DNA of 64,000 bases, taken from positions 1-64,000 of the forward strand of contig NZ_JBEZFP010000035.1 of NCBI RefSeq assembly GCF_040649515.1, written 5' to 3'. The notes under the pieces were generated by a model, which was given only the letters and a program-made list of their open reading frames with translations, was not told the DNA's origin and made no database searches. This stretch comes from Yinghuangia elevatio (GTDB taxonomy: Bacteria; Actinomycetota; Actinomycetes; Streptomycetales; Streptomycetaceae). Of this stretch, positions 44,895 to 53,875 are shown one piece after another. The first letter of the stretch is position 1; the number at the start of each line of letters is the position of its first letter. Position numbers and translations under genes: made by a program.

Positions 44895-44936
44895 TCGGCC
44901 AGGTCGTGTCGACCTGAGCGCACCCGGCTTCCGCAA

Positions 44937-44979
44937 GGGGCCCGGACACACCCGAACGAGGGTGTGGCCGGGCCCCTTT
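44937..44979 (+). terminator. Terminator of the thioesterase-dut-DUF3710 operon
   Basis: GGGGCCCGGACACACCC pairs with GGGTGTGGCCGGGCCCC around GAACGA, with one mismatch, followed by TTT. Confidence 0.88.
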
Positions 44980-45177
44980 CGCATGTCCGCGGCCGCCCCC
45001 TCGGAAGCCGCGCATCAGGGCCGCGTATGGACGGCGTCAATATGCCGCGGGGCCGCGTCAAGGCGCCGCTAGCGCTCGACGAAATGCCTGATTTATAGCG
45101 CTTTTGTGGGAGCTGGGGCTGCTACCAATGACCCCGCAACACACAACCTCTCACCAACTCTCACGAGGAGACCCGCG

Positions 45178-45261
45178 ATGGCTGACCTGGCCTTCGTACT
45201 CCTGACGGTCGCGTTCTTCGCGCTCGTCGCCGCCATCGCCAAGGGGGTGGCCAAGCTGTGA
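45178..45261 (+). CDS. 27-residue membrane peptide preceding kdpF
   Basis: Short frame read from the DNA: MADLAFVLLTVAFFALVAAI followed by AKGVAKL. One hydrophobic helix with a short basic end. GAGGAG lies eight bases upstream of the ATG, and the stop overlaps the kdpF GTG by four bases, so it is the first gene of the kdp operon. Similar peptides precede kdpF in other Streptomyces. It may be a second KdpF-like stabilising subunit; this is not shown. Confidence 0.72.
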   Translation: MADLAFVLLTVAFFALVAAIAKGVAKL

Positions 45262-45350
45262 ACGCGGACAGCGTTGTCGGCCTCGTCGTCGCCGTCGCCC
45301 TGCTCGGCTACCTGGTGCTCGCCCTCATCTTCCCCGAGAGGTTCCAGTGA
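45258..45350 (+). CDS. kdpF: K(+)-transporting ATPase subunit KdpF
   Basis: 30 residues: NADSVVGLVVAVALLGYLVL then ALIFPERFQ. A single membrane helix ending in the PERF-type motif characteristic of KdpF, which stabilises the KdpABC complex. Start and stop both overlap neighbouring genes by four bases (GTGA), so the first three kdp genes are tightly coupled. Confidence 0.88.
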   Translation: MNADSVVGLVVAVALLGYLVLALIFPERFQ

Positions 45351-47011
45351 GTCCCACCATCGCAGGGATCCTGCAGATCTCCCTGCTGATAGCCCTGCTC
45401 GCCGCGGTGCACCGCCCGTTCGGCGACTACATGGCCAAGGTCTACTCCTCGGACAAGCACACGCGTCCGGAGCGCTGGATCTACCGGGCCATCGGGGCCA
45501 ACCCCGACTCCGGCCAGCGCTGGGGCATCTATCTGCGCAGCGTGCTGGCGTTCTCGATGTTCTCGCTGCTCGGCCTGTACGCGCTGCTGCGCTTCCAGGA
45601 CAAGCTGCCGTGGAACCTCGGCTTCCAGCCCATGAAGGCCGACCAGGCGTTCAACACCGCCGCATCCTTCACCGCCAACACCAACTGGCAGTCCTACTCC
45701 GGTGAGTCCGCGGTCGGCCACACCGTGCAGATGGCCGGCCTGACGGTGCAGAACTTCGTCTCGGCGGCGGTCGGCATGGCCGTCGCGGTCGCCCTCGTAC
45801 GCGGCTTCATCCGGGTTCGCACCGGCGAAATCGGCAACTTCTGGGTCGACCTGGTGCGCGGCTCGGTCCGCATCCTGCTGCCCATCGCGGTCATCGGCAC
45901 CATCGTGCTGGTCGCCTCGGGCACCCTGCAGAACCTCGCCGACCCGCACACCGTCACCACGCTCAACGGCGGTACGCAGACCATCACCGGCGGTCCGGTG
46001 GCCTCGCAGGAAGTCGTCAAGGAGCTCGGCACCAACGGCGGCGGCTTCTACAACGCCAACTCCGCGCACCCCTTCGAGAACCCGAACGCGTTCACGAACC
46101 TGTTCGAGATCTTCCTGATCCTGGTCATCCCGTTCTCGATGCCGCGCACGTTCGGCACGCTGGTCGGCTCGGCCAAGCAGGGCTACGCGATCCTCGGCGC
46201 GATGTTCGCCCTGTGGTTCGTCGCGGTAGTGCTGATGACCTGGACCGAGATGCACCACAACGGCACCGCCCTGGAGATCGCGGGCGGGTCGACGGAAGGC
46301 AAGGAGCAGCGCTTCGGCGTGCCGGGCTCATCGCTGTTCGCGACGTCGACGACCATGACCTCGACCGGCGCGGTGAACTCGTTCCACTCCTCGTTCACCG
46401 GCCTCGGCGGCGGCCTGACGATGCTCGGCATGATGCTCGGCGAGATCTCGCCCGGCGGTGTCGGCTCCGGCCTCTACGGCATGTTGATCATGGCGATCCT
46501 GGCGGTCTTCGTGGCGGGCCTCATGGTCGGCCGCACGCCCGAGTACCTGGGCAAGAAGATCGGCGCCGGTGAGATGAAGCTCGTCGCGATGTACATCCTG
46601 GTCGTCCCGGCCACCATCCTCACGATGACCGGCATCGCGCTCGCGCTCCCGGGTGAACGCGCCTCGATCCTCAACTCCGACTCACCGCACGGCCTGTCGG
46701 AAGTGCTGTACGCGTACACGTCCGGTGCCAACAACAACGGCTCCGCCTTCGCCGGCCTGGGCGCGAACACCGAGTACTACAACACCACCATCGGCTTCGC
46801 GATGCTGATCGGCCGGTTCCTCACCATCGCACTCGTCCTCGCACTGGCCGGCCGCCTGGTCGAGCAGCGCCACGTCCCGGAGACGGTCGGCACGCTCAAG
46901 ACCCACCGGCCGCTGTTCGTCGGCACGCTCATCGGCGTGATCGTCGTCGTCACGGGCCTGACCTTCTTCCCGTCTCTCGCCCTCGGCCCGATCGCGGAGG
47001 GGCTCGCATAA
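45347..47011 (+). CDS. kdpA: K(+)-transporting ATPase subunit KdpA
   Basis: 554 residues; the potassium-selective channel-like subunit of the KdpFABC pump, with about ten membrane helices. Four selectivity-filter-like loops are visible: FNTAASFTANTNWQSYSGE, VVKELGTNGGGFYNANSAHP, ATSTTMTSTGAVNSFHSSFT and the late SGANNNGSAFAGLGANTEYY. Translationally coupled to kdpF; kdpB starts two bases after its stop. Confidence 0.96.
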   Translation: MSPTIAGILQISLLIALLAAVHRPFGDYMAKVYSSDKHTRPERWIYRAIGANPDSGQRWGIYLRSVLAFSMFSLLGLYALLRFQDKLPWNLGFQPMKADQAFNTAASFTANTNWQSYSGESAVGHTVQMAGLTVQNFVSAAVGMAVAVALVRGFIRVRTGEIGNFWVDLVRGSVRILLPIAVIGTIVLVASGTLQNLADPHTVTTLNGGTQTITGGPVASQEVVKELGTNGGGFYNANSAHPFENPNAFTNLFEIFLILVIPFSMPRTFGTLVGSAKQGYAILGAMFALWFVAVVLMTWTEMHHNGTALEIAGGSTEGKEQRFGVPGSSLFATSTTMTSTGAVNSFHSSFTGLGGGLTMLGMMLGEISPGGVGSGLYGMLIMAILAVFVAGLMVGRTPEYLGKKIGAGEMKLVAMYILVVPATILTMTGIALALPGERASILNSDSPHGLSEVLYAYTSGANNNGSAFAGLGANTEYYNTTIGFAMLIGRFLTIALVLALAGRLVEQRHVPETVGTLKTHRPLFVGTLIGVIVVVTGLTFFPSLALGPIAEGLA

Positions 47012-47013
47012 CC

Positions 47014-49137
47014 ATGACCACCACACTCAACGCTCCGCAGAGCGCCCCCACCCCGTCGCCCGAGCACCCGTCCGGCCCCGGCCGCGTCTCGGCCGGCCTC
47101 TTCGACCCCGCGCAACTGCTGCGCTCGCTGCCCGAGGCGCTGCGCAAGCTCGATCCGCGCGTGATGGTGCGTACGCCCGTCATGTTCGTCGTCGAGGTCG
47201 GCTCGGTCCTCACCACCGTCATGGCGGTCAAGGACCCTGGCACCTTCGCCTGGGTCACCGCCGTCTGGCTGTGGCTGACCGTGCTGTTCGCCAACCTCGC
47301 CGAGGCGGTCGCAGAGGGCCGCGGCAAGGCGCAGGCGGACACGCTGCGCAAGGCCAAGACCGACACCGTCGCGCGGCGCCTCGTTGGGGACCGCGAGGAG
47401 CGCGTGCCCGGTGCCGACCTCAGGATCGGCGACCTGGTCGTTTGCGAGGCCGGCGACGTGATTCCCGGCGACGGCGACGTCGTCGAAGGTGTCGCGAGCG
47501 TCGACGAGTCGGCCATCACGGGCGAATCGGCGCCCGTCATCCGCGAGTCCGGCGGCGACCGTTCGGCGGTCACGGGCGGCACCAAGGTGCTGTCCGACCG
47601 GATCGTCGTCAAGATCACCACGAAGCCCGGCGAGACCTTCATCGACCGGATGATCGCCCTCGTCGAGGGTGCCGCAAGGCAGAAGACGCCGAACGAGATC
47701 GCCCTCGACATCCTGCTCGCGTCGCTCACGATCATCTTCCTCTTCGCGGTCGTGACGCTTCAGCCGCTGGCCGTCTACTCCGGCGCCGAGCAGTCGCTCG
47801 TCGTCCTGGTGGCCCTGCTGATCTGCCTGATCCCGACCACCATCGGGGCCCTGCTGTCCGCGATCGGCATCGCGGGCATGGACCGGCTGGTCCAGCGCAA
47901 TGTGCTGGCCATGTCCGGGCGCGCGGTCGAGGCCGCGGGCGACGTCAGCACGCTGCTGCTCGACAAGACCGGCACCATCACGCTGGGCAACCGCCAGGCG
48001 AGCGAGTTCGTCGCGCTGGACGGCGTCGCCCAGGACGAACTGGCGGACGCCGCGCAGCTCTCGTCGCTCGCCGACGAGACGCCCGAGGGACGGTCGATCG
48101 TGGTGCTCGCGAAGACCGCGTACGGCCTGCGCGAGCGCCACGAGGGCGAACTCGGGCACGCCGAGTGGATCGCCTTCACGGCGCAGTCCCGCATGTCCGG
48201 TGTGGACCTCGTCGAGAAGGACGGCGTACGCCGCATCCGCAAGGGCGCCGCCTCCGCCGTCAACGCCTGGGTCGCCGAGCGCGGAGGCTCCGTACCGCGG
48301 CAGTCCGGCGAGACCGTCGAAGCCATCTCCGCGGCCGGCGGCACCCCGCTGCTGGTCGCGGTCGAGGACGCCGGCGGCGCGCGCGTCCTCGGCGTCATCC
48401 ACCTCAAGGACGTCGTCAAGGAGGGCATGCGCGAGCGGTTCGACGAACTGCGCCGCATGGGCATCCGGACGATCATGATCACCGGTGACAACCCGCTGAC
48501 CGCCAAGGCGATCGCGGACGAGGCCGGCGTCGACGACTTCCTCGCGGAGGCCACTCCCGAGGACAAGTTGGCGCTGATCAAGCGCGAGCAGGCGGGCGGC
48601 AAGCTCGTCGCGATGACCGGCGACGGTACGAACGACGCGCCCGCGCTCGCCCAGGCGGACGTGGGCGTGGCCATGAACACCGGCACTTCCGCCGCCAAGG
48701 AAGCCGGCAACATGGTCGACCTCGACTCGAACCCGACCAAGCTCATCGAGATCGTCGAGATCGGCAAGCAGCTCCTGATCACGCGCGGTGCGCTCACCAC
48801 GTTCTCCATCGCGAACGACGTGGCGAAGTACTTCGCGATCATCCCCGCGATGTTCGCGGTGGCGGGCGGCCCGGCGGGCCTGGCCCCGCTCGACAAGCTG
48901 AACATCATGCACCTGGCGACGCCGCAGTCGGCGATCATCTCGGCGGTCATCTTCAACGCCCTGATCATCGTCGCGCTCATCCCGCTGGCGCTGCGCGGCG
49001 TGCGCTACCGGCCCATGTCGGCGGACAAGATGCTGTCGCGCAACCTCGGCGTCTACGGCCTGGGCGGCCTGATCGCCCCGTTCGTCGGGATCAAACTCAT
49101 CGACCTGGTCGTCTCGCTCATCCCCGGAATCGGTTGA
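47014..49137 (+). CDS. kdpB: K(+)-transporting ATPase subunit KdpB
   Basis: 707-residue P-type ATPase subunit that powers KdpA. Actuator VDESAITGESAPVIRESGGD, phosphorylated Asp317 in LLLDKTGTITLGN, ATP-binding AQSRMSGVDL and the hinge MTGDGTNDAPALAQADVG. Membrane motif LIPTTIGALLSAIGIAGMDR is KdpB-specific. The serine in the TGES loop (GESAPV), whose phosphorylation inhibits the E. coli enzyme, is conserved. Confidence 0.97.
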   Translation: MTTTLNAPQSAPTPSPEHPSGPGRVSAGLFDPAQLLRSLPEALRKLDPRVMVRTPVMFVVEVGSVLTTVMAVKDPGTFAWVTAVWLWLTVLFANLAEAVAEGRGKAQADTLRKAKTDTVARRLVGDREERVPGADLRIGDLVVCEAGDVIPGDGDVVEGVASVDESAITGESAPVIRESGGDRSAVTGGTKVLSDRIVVKITTKPGETFIDRMIALVEGAARQKTPNEIALDILLASLTIIFLFAVVTLQPLAVYSGAEQSLVVLVALLICLIPTTIGALLSAIGIAGMDRLVQRNVLAMSGRAVEAAGDVSTLLLDKTGTITLGNRQASEFVALDGVAQDELADAAQLSSLADETPEGRSIVVLAKTAYGLRERHEGELGHAEWIAFTAQSRMSGVDLVEKDGVRRIRKGAASAVNAWVAERGGSVPRQSGETVEAISAAGGTPLLVAVEDAGGARVLGVIHLKDVVKEGMRERFDELRRMGIRTIMITGDNPLTAKAIADEAGVDDFLAEATPEDKLALIKREQAGGKLVAMTGDGTNDAPALAQADVGVAMNTGTSAAKEAGNMVDLDSNPTKLIEIVEIGKQLLITRGALTTFSIANDVAKYFAIIPAMFAVAGGPAGLAPLDKLNIMHLATPQSAIISAVIFNALIIVALIPLALRGVRYRPMSADKMLSRNLGVYGLGGLIAPFVGIKLIDLVVSLIPGIG

Positions 49138-49142
49138 TAACC

Positions 49143-49889
49143 ATGGCCACCCAGACAAGCACCCGCATCCGCGTCTTCCTCGCGGGACTGCGCGCCCTGC
49201 TGGTCCTCACGGTCCTGCTCGGCATCGCGTACCCGCTGGCCATGACCGGGATCGCGCAGGCCGCGTTCCCCGCCCAGGCCAACGGCTCGAAGGTGAAGGT
49301 CGACGGCAAGGAGGTCGGCTCCAGCCTGATCGGCCAGAGCTTCGACCTCGTCGACGGGGACGGCAACCCGCGCCTGTTCGACGCCCGGGGCCAGGAGGTC
49401 GTCGGGCACGAGGCCGACGACGGCACCGTGACCTACACCTACCTCGCAAGCGGCGCGCAGCTGTCCGAGGAGCAGGCGGAGGGCGTCGGCACGCAGCCGG
49501 ACCCGTCGTGGTTCCAGCCGCGGCCGTCGGCGGGCGGCTACGACCCGCTGGCCTCCGGCGCCTCGAACTACGGCCCGGAGAACCCCGAGTTCATCCAACT
49601 GGTCAAGGACCGCAAGGCCGCGGTGGCGTCCTTCAACGGCGTCCCCGAGGACCGGGTGCCGGCCGACGCGGTCACCGCGTCCGGCTCGGGCCTCGACCCG
49701 CACATCTCGAAGTCGTACGCGCTCATCCAGGTGAACCGCGTCGCCGCCGAGCGCGGGCTCGACCCGGCCGTCGTCGGGAAGCTGGTCGACGACCACGTCG
49801 ACGGGCGTGTCATCGGCATCCTCGGCGAACCCCGCGTCAACGTGCTGGAACTGAACATCGCACTGCAGAAGGCGGCCAAGGCGGAGTAG
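49143..49889 (+). CDS. kdpC: K(+)-transporting ATPase subunit KdpC
   Basis: 248 residues; a single N-terminal membrane helix (LRALLVLTVLLGIAYPLAMT) and a periplasmic-side domain with IGQSFD, YFxPRPS-like WFQPRPSAGGYDPLASGASN, and the conserved ALIQVNRVAAERGL. KdpC assembles the KdpAB complex and raises ATP affinity. The ATG at 49143, five bases after the kdpB stop, is preferred to a TTG overlapping that stop. Longer than the enterobacterial protein (about 190), as in other actinomycetes. Confidence 0.93.
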   Translation: MATQTSTRIRVFLAGLRALLVLTVLLGIAYPLAMTGIAQAAFPAQANGSKVKVDGKEVGSSLIGQSFDLVDGDGNPRLFDARGQEVVGHEADDGTVTYTYLASGAQLSEEQAEGVGTQPDPSWFQPRPSAGGYDPLASGASNYGPENPEFIQLVKDRKAAVASFNGVPEDRVPADAVTASGSGLDPHISKSYALIQVNRVAAERGLDPAVVGKLVDDHVDGRVIGILGEPRVNVLELNIALQKAAKAE

Positions 49890-49956
49890 CCCCGGCCTCC
49901 GGGCCCACCCCGCCGGGTGGGCCCGGATCGTTCGGAATCCCCTGATGAGGACGACA

Positions 49957-52515
49957 ATGGACGCCATGGGACGCGGAAAGCTGCGCATCTACCTGGGCGC
50001 CGCCCCCGGCGTCGGCAAGACGTACGCAATGCTGGGCGAGGGACAGCGCCGCCGGGCCCGCGGCGCGGACGTGGTGGTCGGTCTGATCGAGTGCCACGGA
50101 CGCCCGCGCACGGCGGAGATGCTGGAGGGCCTGGAGGTCGTCCCGCGCCGCGAGATGGCGCACCGGGGATCGGCGTTCACCGAGATGGACGTCGACGCGG
50201 TCCTGGCCCGGCGCCCGAAGGTGGCGCTCATCGACGAGCTCGCCCACACCAACGTGCCCGGCTCGCGCAACGCCAAGCGCTGGCAGGACATCGACGAGAT
50301 CCTCGACGCCGGCATCGACGTCATCTCGACCGTCAACATCCAGCACCTCGAATCCCTCAACGACGTCGTCGAGTCGATCACGGGCGTGCCGCAGCGCGAG
50401 ACCGTGCCGGACGCCGTCGTACGCCGCGCGAACCAGATCGAACTGGTCGACATGTCACCGGAGGCCCTGCGCCGCCGCATGGCCCACGGCAACGTCTACG
50501 CACCCGAGAAGGTGGACGCGGCGCTGTCCAACTACTTCCGGGTCGGCAACCTCACCGCACTGCGCGAACTCGCGCTCCTGTGGGTCGCCGACCGCGTCGA
50601 CGAATACCTCCAGCAGTACCGCGCCGAACACGACATCAGCGCCACCTGGCCCGCCCGCGAGCGCATCGTCGTCGGCCTCACCGGCGGCCCCGAGGGCGGC
50701 ACGCTCCTGCGCCGCGCCGCCCGCGTCGCCACGCGCGGGTCCGGCGGCGAACTGCTGGCCGTGTACGTCTCCAAGAGCGACGGCCTCACCGGCGCCTCAC
50801 CGGAGGCCCTGGCCCAGCAGCGCGCCCTCGTGGAGTCCCTGGGCGGCACCTTCCACTCGGTGATAGGCGAGGACGTGCCCAGCGCGCTGCTCGACTTCGC
50901 ACGCGGCGTCAACGCGACGCAGATCGTGCTCGGCTCCAGCCGCCGCAAGCCGTGGCAGTACATCCTCGGGCCGGGCGTGGGGGCCACTGTCGCGGCCTCG
51001 TCGGGCGACATAGACGTGCACATCGTCACGCACGAGCACGCGGGGGTCGGGCGGACGGTACGCGTACCGCGGTCCGCCGTCAGCCGGCGGCGCCTGCTCA
51101 TCTCCTGGCTCTTCGCCCTGATCGGCCCGCTGCTCCTGACCATCGTCATGGCGCAGAGCCGCGACCACTTGGGCCTGTCCACCGAGATGCTGCTCTACCT
51201 GATGCTGACGGTCGGCGTGGCGCTGCTCGGCGGGCTGTGGGCGTCCACCCTGACGGCCGTCATGTCGTCGGTCCTGCTGAACTACTACTTCACGCCGCCA
51301 CTGCACACGCTGACCATCCGCGACGCGGAGAACATGTTCGCGCTGGCCGTCTTCGTCCTCGTGGCGCTCTCGGTCGCGTCCGTGGTCGACGTCGCCGCAC
51401 GGCGCACCCACCAGGCCGCGCGCAGCCAGTCCGAGTCCGAGACGCTGAGCTTCCTGGCCGGCAGTGTGCTGCGCGGCGAGCAGGCACTGCCGGCGCTGCT
51501 GGAGCGGGTGCGCGAGGCGTTCGGCATGGAGTCGGTCGCCATGCTGGAGCGGACCGAGCCGCACGGGCCGTGGGCGTGTGTCGGCAGCGTCGGCCCGCAT
51601 CCGGTGCGCAAGCCCGAGGAGGCCGACGTCGACGTGCCGGTCTCCGACTCGATGGCCCTCGCCCTGTCGGGCCGCATGCTGCCCGCCGAGGACCGCCGGG
51701 TGCTCGGCGCGTTCGCGGCCCAGGCGGCGGTGGTCCTGGAGCGGCGGCGCCTGGTCGCCGAGGCCGCGGAGGCGCGGCGGCTGGCCGAGGGCAACCGGAT
51801 CCGCACCGCGTTGCTCGCGGCGGTGTCGCACGACCTGCGTACGCCGCTCGCCGCGATCAAGGCCAGTGTGTCGTCGCTGCGCTCGGAGGACGTGAGCTGG
51901 TCGCCCGAGGACGAGGCGGAGCTGCTGGCGGCCATCGAGGACGGCGCCGACCGCCTCGACGCGCTGATCGGCAACCTGCTCGACATGAGCCGCCTGCAGA
52001 CCGGGACCGTGACCCCGCTCTTCGGCGACGTCGCCCTCGACGAGGTGGTCCCGGGCGCGGTGCTCGGGGTGCCGGAGACCTCCGTCGTCCTGGACGTCCC
52101 CGAGACGCTGCCGACCGTGTGGGCCGATGCCGGGCTCCTGGACCGGGTGCTGGCCAACGTCATCGAGAACGCGGTCAAGCACAATCCGCCGGACCGCCGT
52201 GTGCACGTACGCGCGGAGGCAGTGCGCGATGGCGTGGAGCTGCGGGTCGTGGACCGCGGCCCGGGGGTGCCCGACGAGGCGAAGGAGCGCATCTTCGAGC
52301 CCTTCCAGCGCTACGGCGACGCCCCGGCGGGCAACGGCGTCGGCCTCGGACTGGCCGTCGCCCGCGGCTTCGCGGAGGCGCTGGGCGGTTCCCTGGCTGC
52401 CGAGGACACCCCCGGCGGCGGGCTCACGATGGTGCTGACGCTCCGGATGTCCGCCGGCCGCCCGCCGACCGGGCAGGGTGCCGCGAGCGAAGCGCCCGTC
52501 CCGGCGGCGACATGA
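49957..52515 (+). CDS. kdpD: Sensor histidine kinase KdpD
   Basis: 852 residues. N-terminal KdpD domain with Walker A GAAPGVGKT (Lys21) and Walker B VALIDELAHTN, a USP-like domain (about 225-350), four membrane helices (about 375-465), a GAF-like linker, phosphoacceptor His625 in AAVSHDLRTPLAAIK, and ATP-binding ENAVKHNPPDRRV and GNGVGLGLAVARGF. Senses low K+ or ionic stress; the USP domain in some bacteria binds cyclic di-AMP. The ATG at 49957 is chosen because TGAGGA is correctly spaced; the ATG at 49945 lacks this. Confidence 0.95.
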   Translation: MDAMGRGKLRIYLGAAPGVGKTYAMLGEGQRRRARGADVVVGLIECHGRPRTAEMLEGLEVVPRREMAHRGSAFTEMDVDAVLARRPKVALIDELAHTNVPGSRNAKRWQDIDEILDAGIDVISTVNIQHLESLNDVVESITGVPQRETVPDAVVRRANQIELVDMSPEALRRRMAHGNVYAPEKVDAALSNYFRVGNLTALRELALLWVADRVDEYLQQYRAEHDISATWPARERIVVGLTGGPEGGTLLRRAARVATRGSGGELLAVYVSKSDGLTGASPEALAQQRALVESLGGTFHSVIGEDVPSALLDFARGVNATQIVLGSSRRKPWQYILGPGVGATVAASSGDIDVHIVTHEHAGVGRTVRVPRSAVSRRRLLISWLFALIGPLLLTIVMAQSRDHLGLSTEMLLYLMLTVGVALLGGLWASTLTAVMSSVLLNYYFTPPLHTLTIRDAENMFALAVFVLVALSVASVVDVAARRTHQAARSQSESETLSFLAGSVLRGEQALPALLERVREAFGMESVAMLERTEPHGPWACVGSVGPHPVRKPEEADVDVPVSDSMALALSGRMLPAEDRRVLGAFAAQAAVVLERRRLVAEAAEARRLAEGNRIRTALLAAVSHDLRTPLAAIKASVSSLRSEDVSWSPEDEAELLAAIEDGADRLDALIGNLLDMSRLQTGTVTPLFGDVALDEVVPGAVLGVPETSVVLDVPETLPTVWADAGLLDRVLANVIENAVKHNPPDRRVHVRAEAVRDGVELRVVDRGPGVPDEAKERIFEPFQRYGDAPAGNGVGLGLAVARGFAEALGGSLAAEDTPGGGLTMVLTLRMSAGRPPTGQGAASEAPVPAAT

Positions 52516-52623
52516 TGCGTCGCACCCGGCGGACCGGGTACCGCAGCAGGACGGGCCAGGGGGCCGGGACGACGGAGGGGCGCGGGTTCGAGGGTTTCGA
52601 CGGTTTCCTGAGCACGACTCATA

Positions 52624-52641
52624 GTCGAACAGATATTCGAC
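52624..52641. promoter_or_regulatory. Inverted repeat GTCGAA-N6-TTCGAC before kdpE
   Basis: In the 235-base gap between kdpD and kdpE. Flanking bases extend the symmetry by about two positions. The gap is unusually long for this gene pair and could carry a separate promoter for kdpE. Confidence 0.45.
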
Positions 52642-52750
52642 ATGGGCGTCGATGCCACGCCGCTGGAATCCCACGAACGAGTGAACACTTCGGTGGCCGC
52701 GCAGTCGCGGACGCCGCGCGAACGGGTTCGGAACGTACGGAGGCAATTCG

Positions 52751-53425
52751 ATGACACGGGTGCTCGTCGTGGACGACGAGCCGCAGATCGTCCGCGCGCT
52801 GGCCATCAACCTCAAGGCCCGGGGCTACGAGGTCGACACCGCCGCGAACGGCACTCAGGCGCTCGCCGCGGCCGCCGACCACCACCCCGACGTGGTCCTC
52901 CTCGACCTCGGGCTGCCCGATCTGGACGGCGTCGAGGTGATCCGCGGGCTGCGCGGCTGGACCAAGGTGCCGATCATCGTGCTCAGCGCGCGGCAGGCGT
53001 CCAACGAGAAGGTCGCGGCGTTGGACGCGGGTGCCGACGACTACGTCACGAAGCCCTTCGGCATGGACGAACTGCTGGCCAGGCTGCGTGCCGCGGTCCG
53101 CCGTTCGACCCCCGAGGACGAGGTGCCGGTCGTGGTCACCGAGGCGTTCACCATCGACCTCGCGGCCAAGAAGGCGCACCGCGACGGGGCCGACGTACGC
53201 CTGACCCCGACCGAGTGGCACCTGCTGGAGGTCCTGGTCCGGCACGCGGGCCGCCTGGTCAGTCAAAAGGCGCTGCTTCAGGAGGTATGGGGCCCGCAGT
53301 ACGGCACCGAGACCAACTACCTGCGGGTCTACATGGCCCAGCTCCGCCGCAAGCTGGAGGCGGATCCGTCGCACCCCAGACACCTGCTGACCGAGCCCGG
53401 CATGGGGTACCGCTTCGAGCCGTGA
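52751..53425 (+). CDS. kdpE: Response regulator KdpE
   Basis: 224 residues, OmpR/PhoB family. Receiver with Asp8-Asp9, phosphoacceptor Asp52 in VVLLDLGLPDLDG and Lys in DDYVTKPFGM; winged-helix domain with ETNYLRVYMAQLRRKLEADP, which is characteristic of KdpE. It receives phosphate from KdpD and activates kdpFABC. GGAGG lies ten bases upstream of the ATG. Unlike many actinomycetes, where kdpD and kdpE abut, 235 bases separate them. Confidence 0.94.
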   Translation: MTRVLVVDDEPQIVRALAINLKARGYEVDTAANGTQALAAAADHHPDVVLLDLGLPDLDGVEVIRGLRGWTKVPIIVLSARQASNEKVAALDAGADDYVTKPFGMDELLARLRAAVRRSTPEDEVPVVVTEAFTIDLAAKKAHRDGADVRLTPTEWHLLEVLVRHAGRLVSQKALLQEVWGPQYGTETNYLRVYMAQLRRKLEADPSHPRHLLTEPGMGYRFEP

Positions 53426-53476
53426 CGGGCCGCGGGCGGATCCCGGGTCACGTGTCGACCAGGTACCTTTGCGTTC

Positions 53477-53875
53477 ATGAGTGGTGCCACCGGAGTCGAA
53501 CGCGAGCCGGGCCGTTTCCGCCGGATGTTCAACCGGCTGACCTCGACCCACGAGGAGCTCGAGGCCGAGGAGCTGCAGCAGGACTGCAGCCGGCTGGGCT
53601 GCACGGCCATCGGGTCCGTCGTCGAGCGCGACCTCGTCACCGTCGGCGGGACCCTGCGCACGGTCACCTTCCGACCGCGGGCCGGCGTGCCCGCGCTGGA
53701 GGCGGAGCTGTACGACGGGTCCGGCGCCCTGTCGGTCGTCTGGCTCGGCCGACGCCGCATCGCCGGGATAGAGCCCGGCCGCCAGCTGGTCGCCCAAGGC
53801 CGTCTCACCACGGCCCAGGGCCGCTACGTCCTGTTCAATCCGAAATACGAGCTGCGTCCGGTGGGCAATGGGTGA
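53477..53875 (+). CDS. OB-fold nucleic acid-binding protein
   Basis: 132 residues. An N-terminal helix with RRMFNRLTSTHEELEAEELQ is followed by an OB fold: AIGSVVERDLVTVGGTLRTV, VPALEAELYDGSGALSVVWL, GRQLVAQGRLTTAQGRYVLF. Similar to the RecG-type wedge and other single-strand nucleic-acid-binding OB domains. The family is found beside DUF3159 in actinobacteria (Rv2694c-like). It overlaps DUF3159 by eight bases. Ligand unknown. Confidence 0.88.
   Translation: MSGATGVEREPGRFRRMFNRLTSTHEELEAEELQQDCSRLGCTAIGSVVERDLVTVGGTLRTVTFRPRAGVPALEAELYDGSGALSVVWLGRRRIAGIEPGRQLVAQGRLTTAQGRYVLFNPKYELRPVGNG

Noticed and set aside
46777..49158. A 793-codon minus-strand frame opposite kdpA and kdpB
   Set aside because: Shadow of kdpB; composition is typical of antisense frames and no motif is present.
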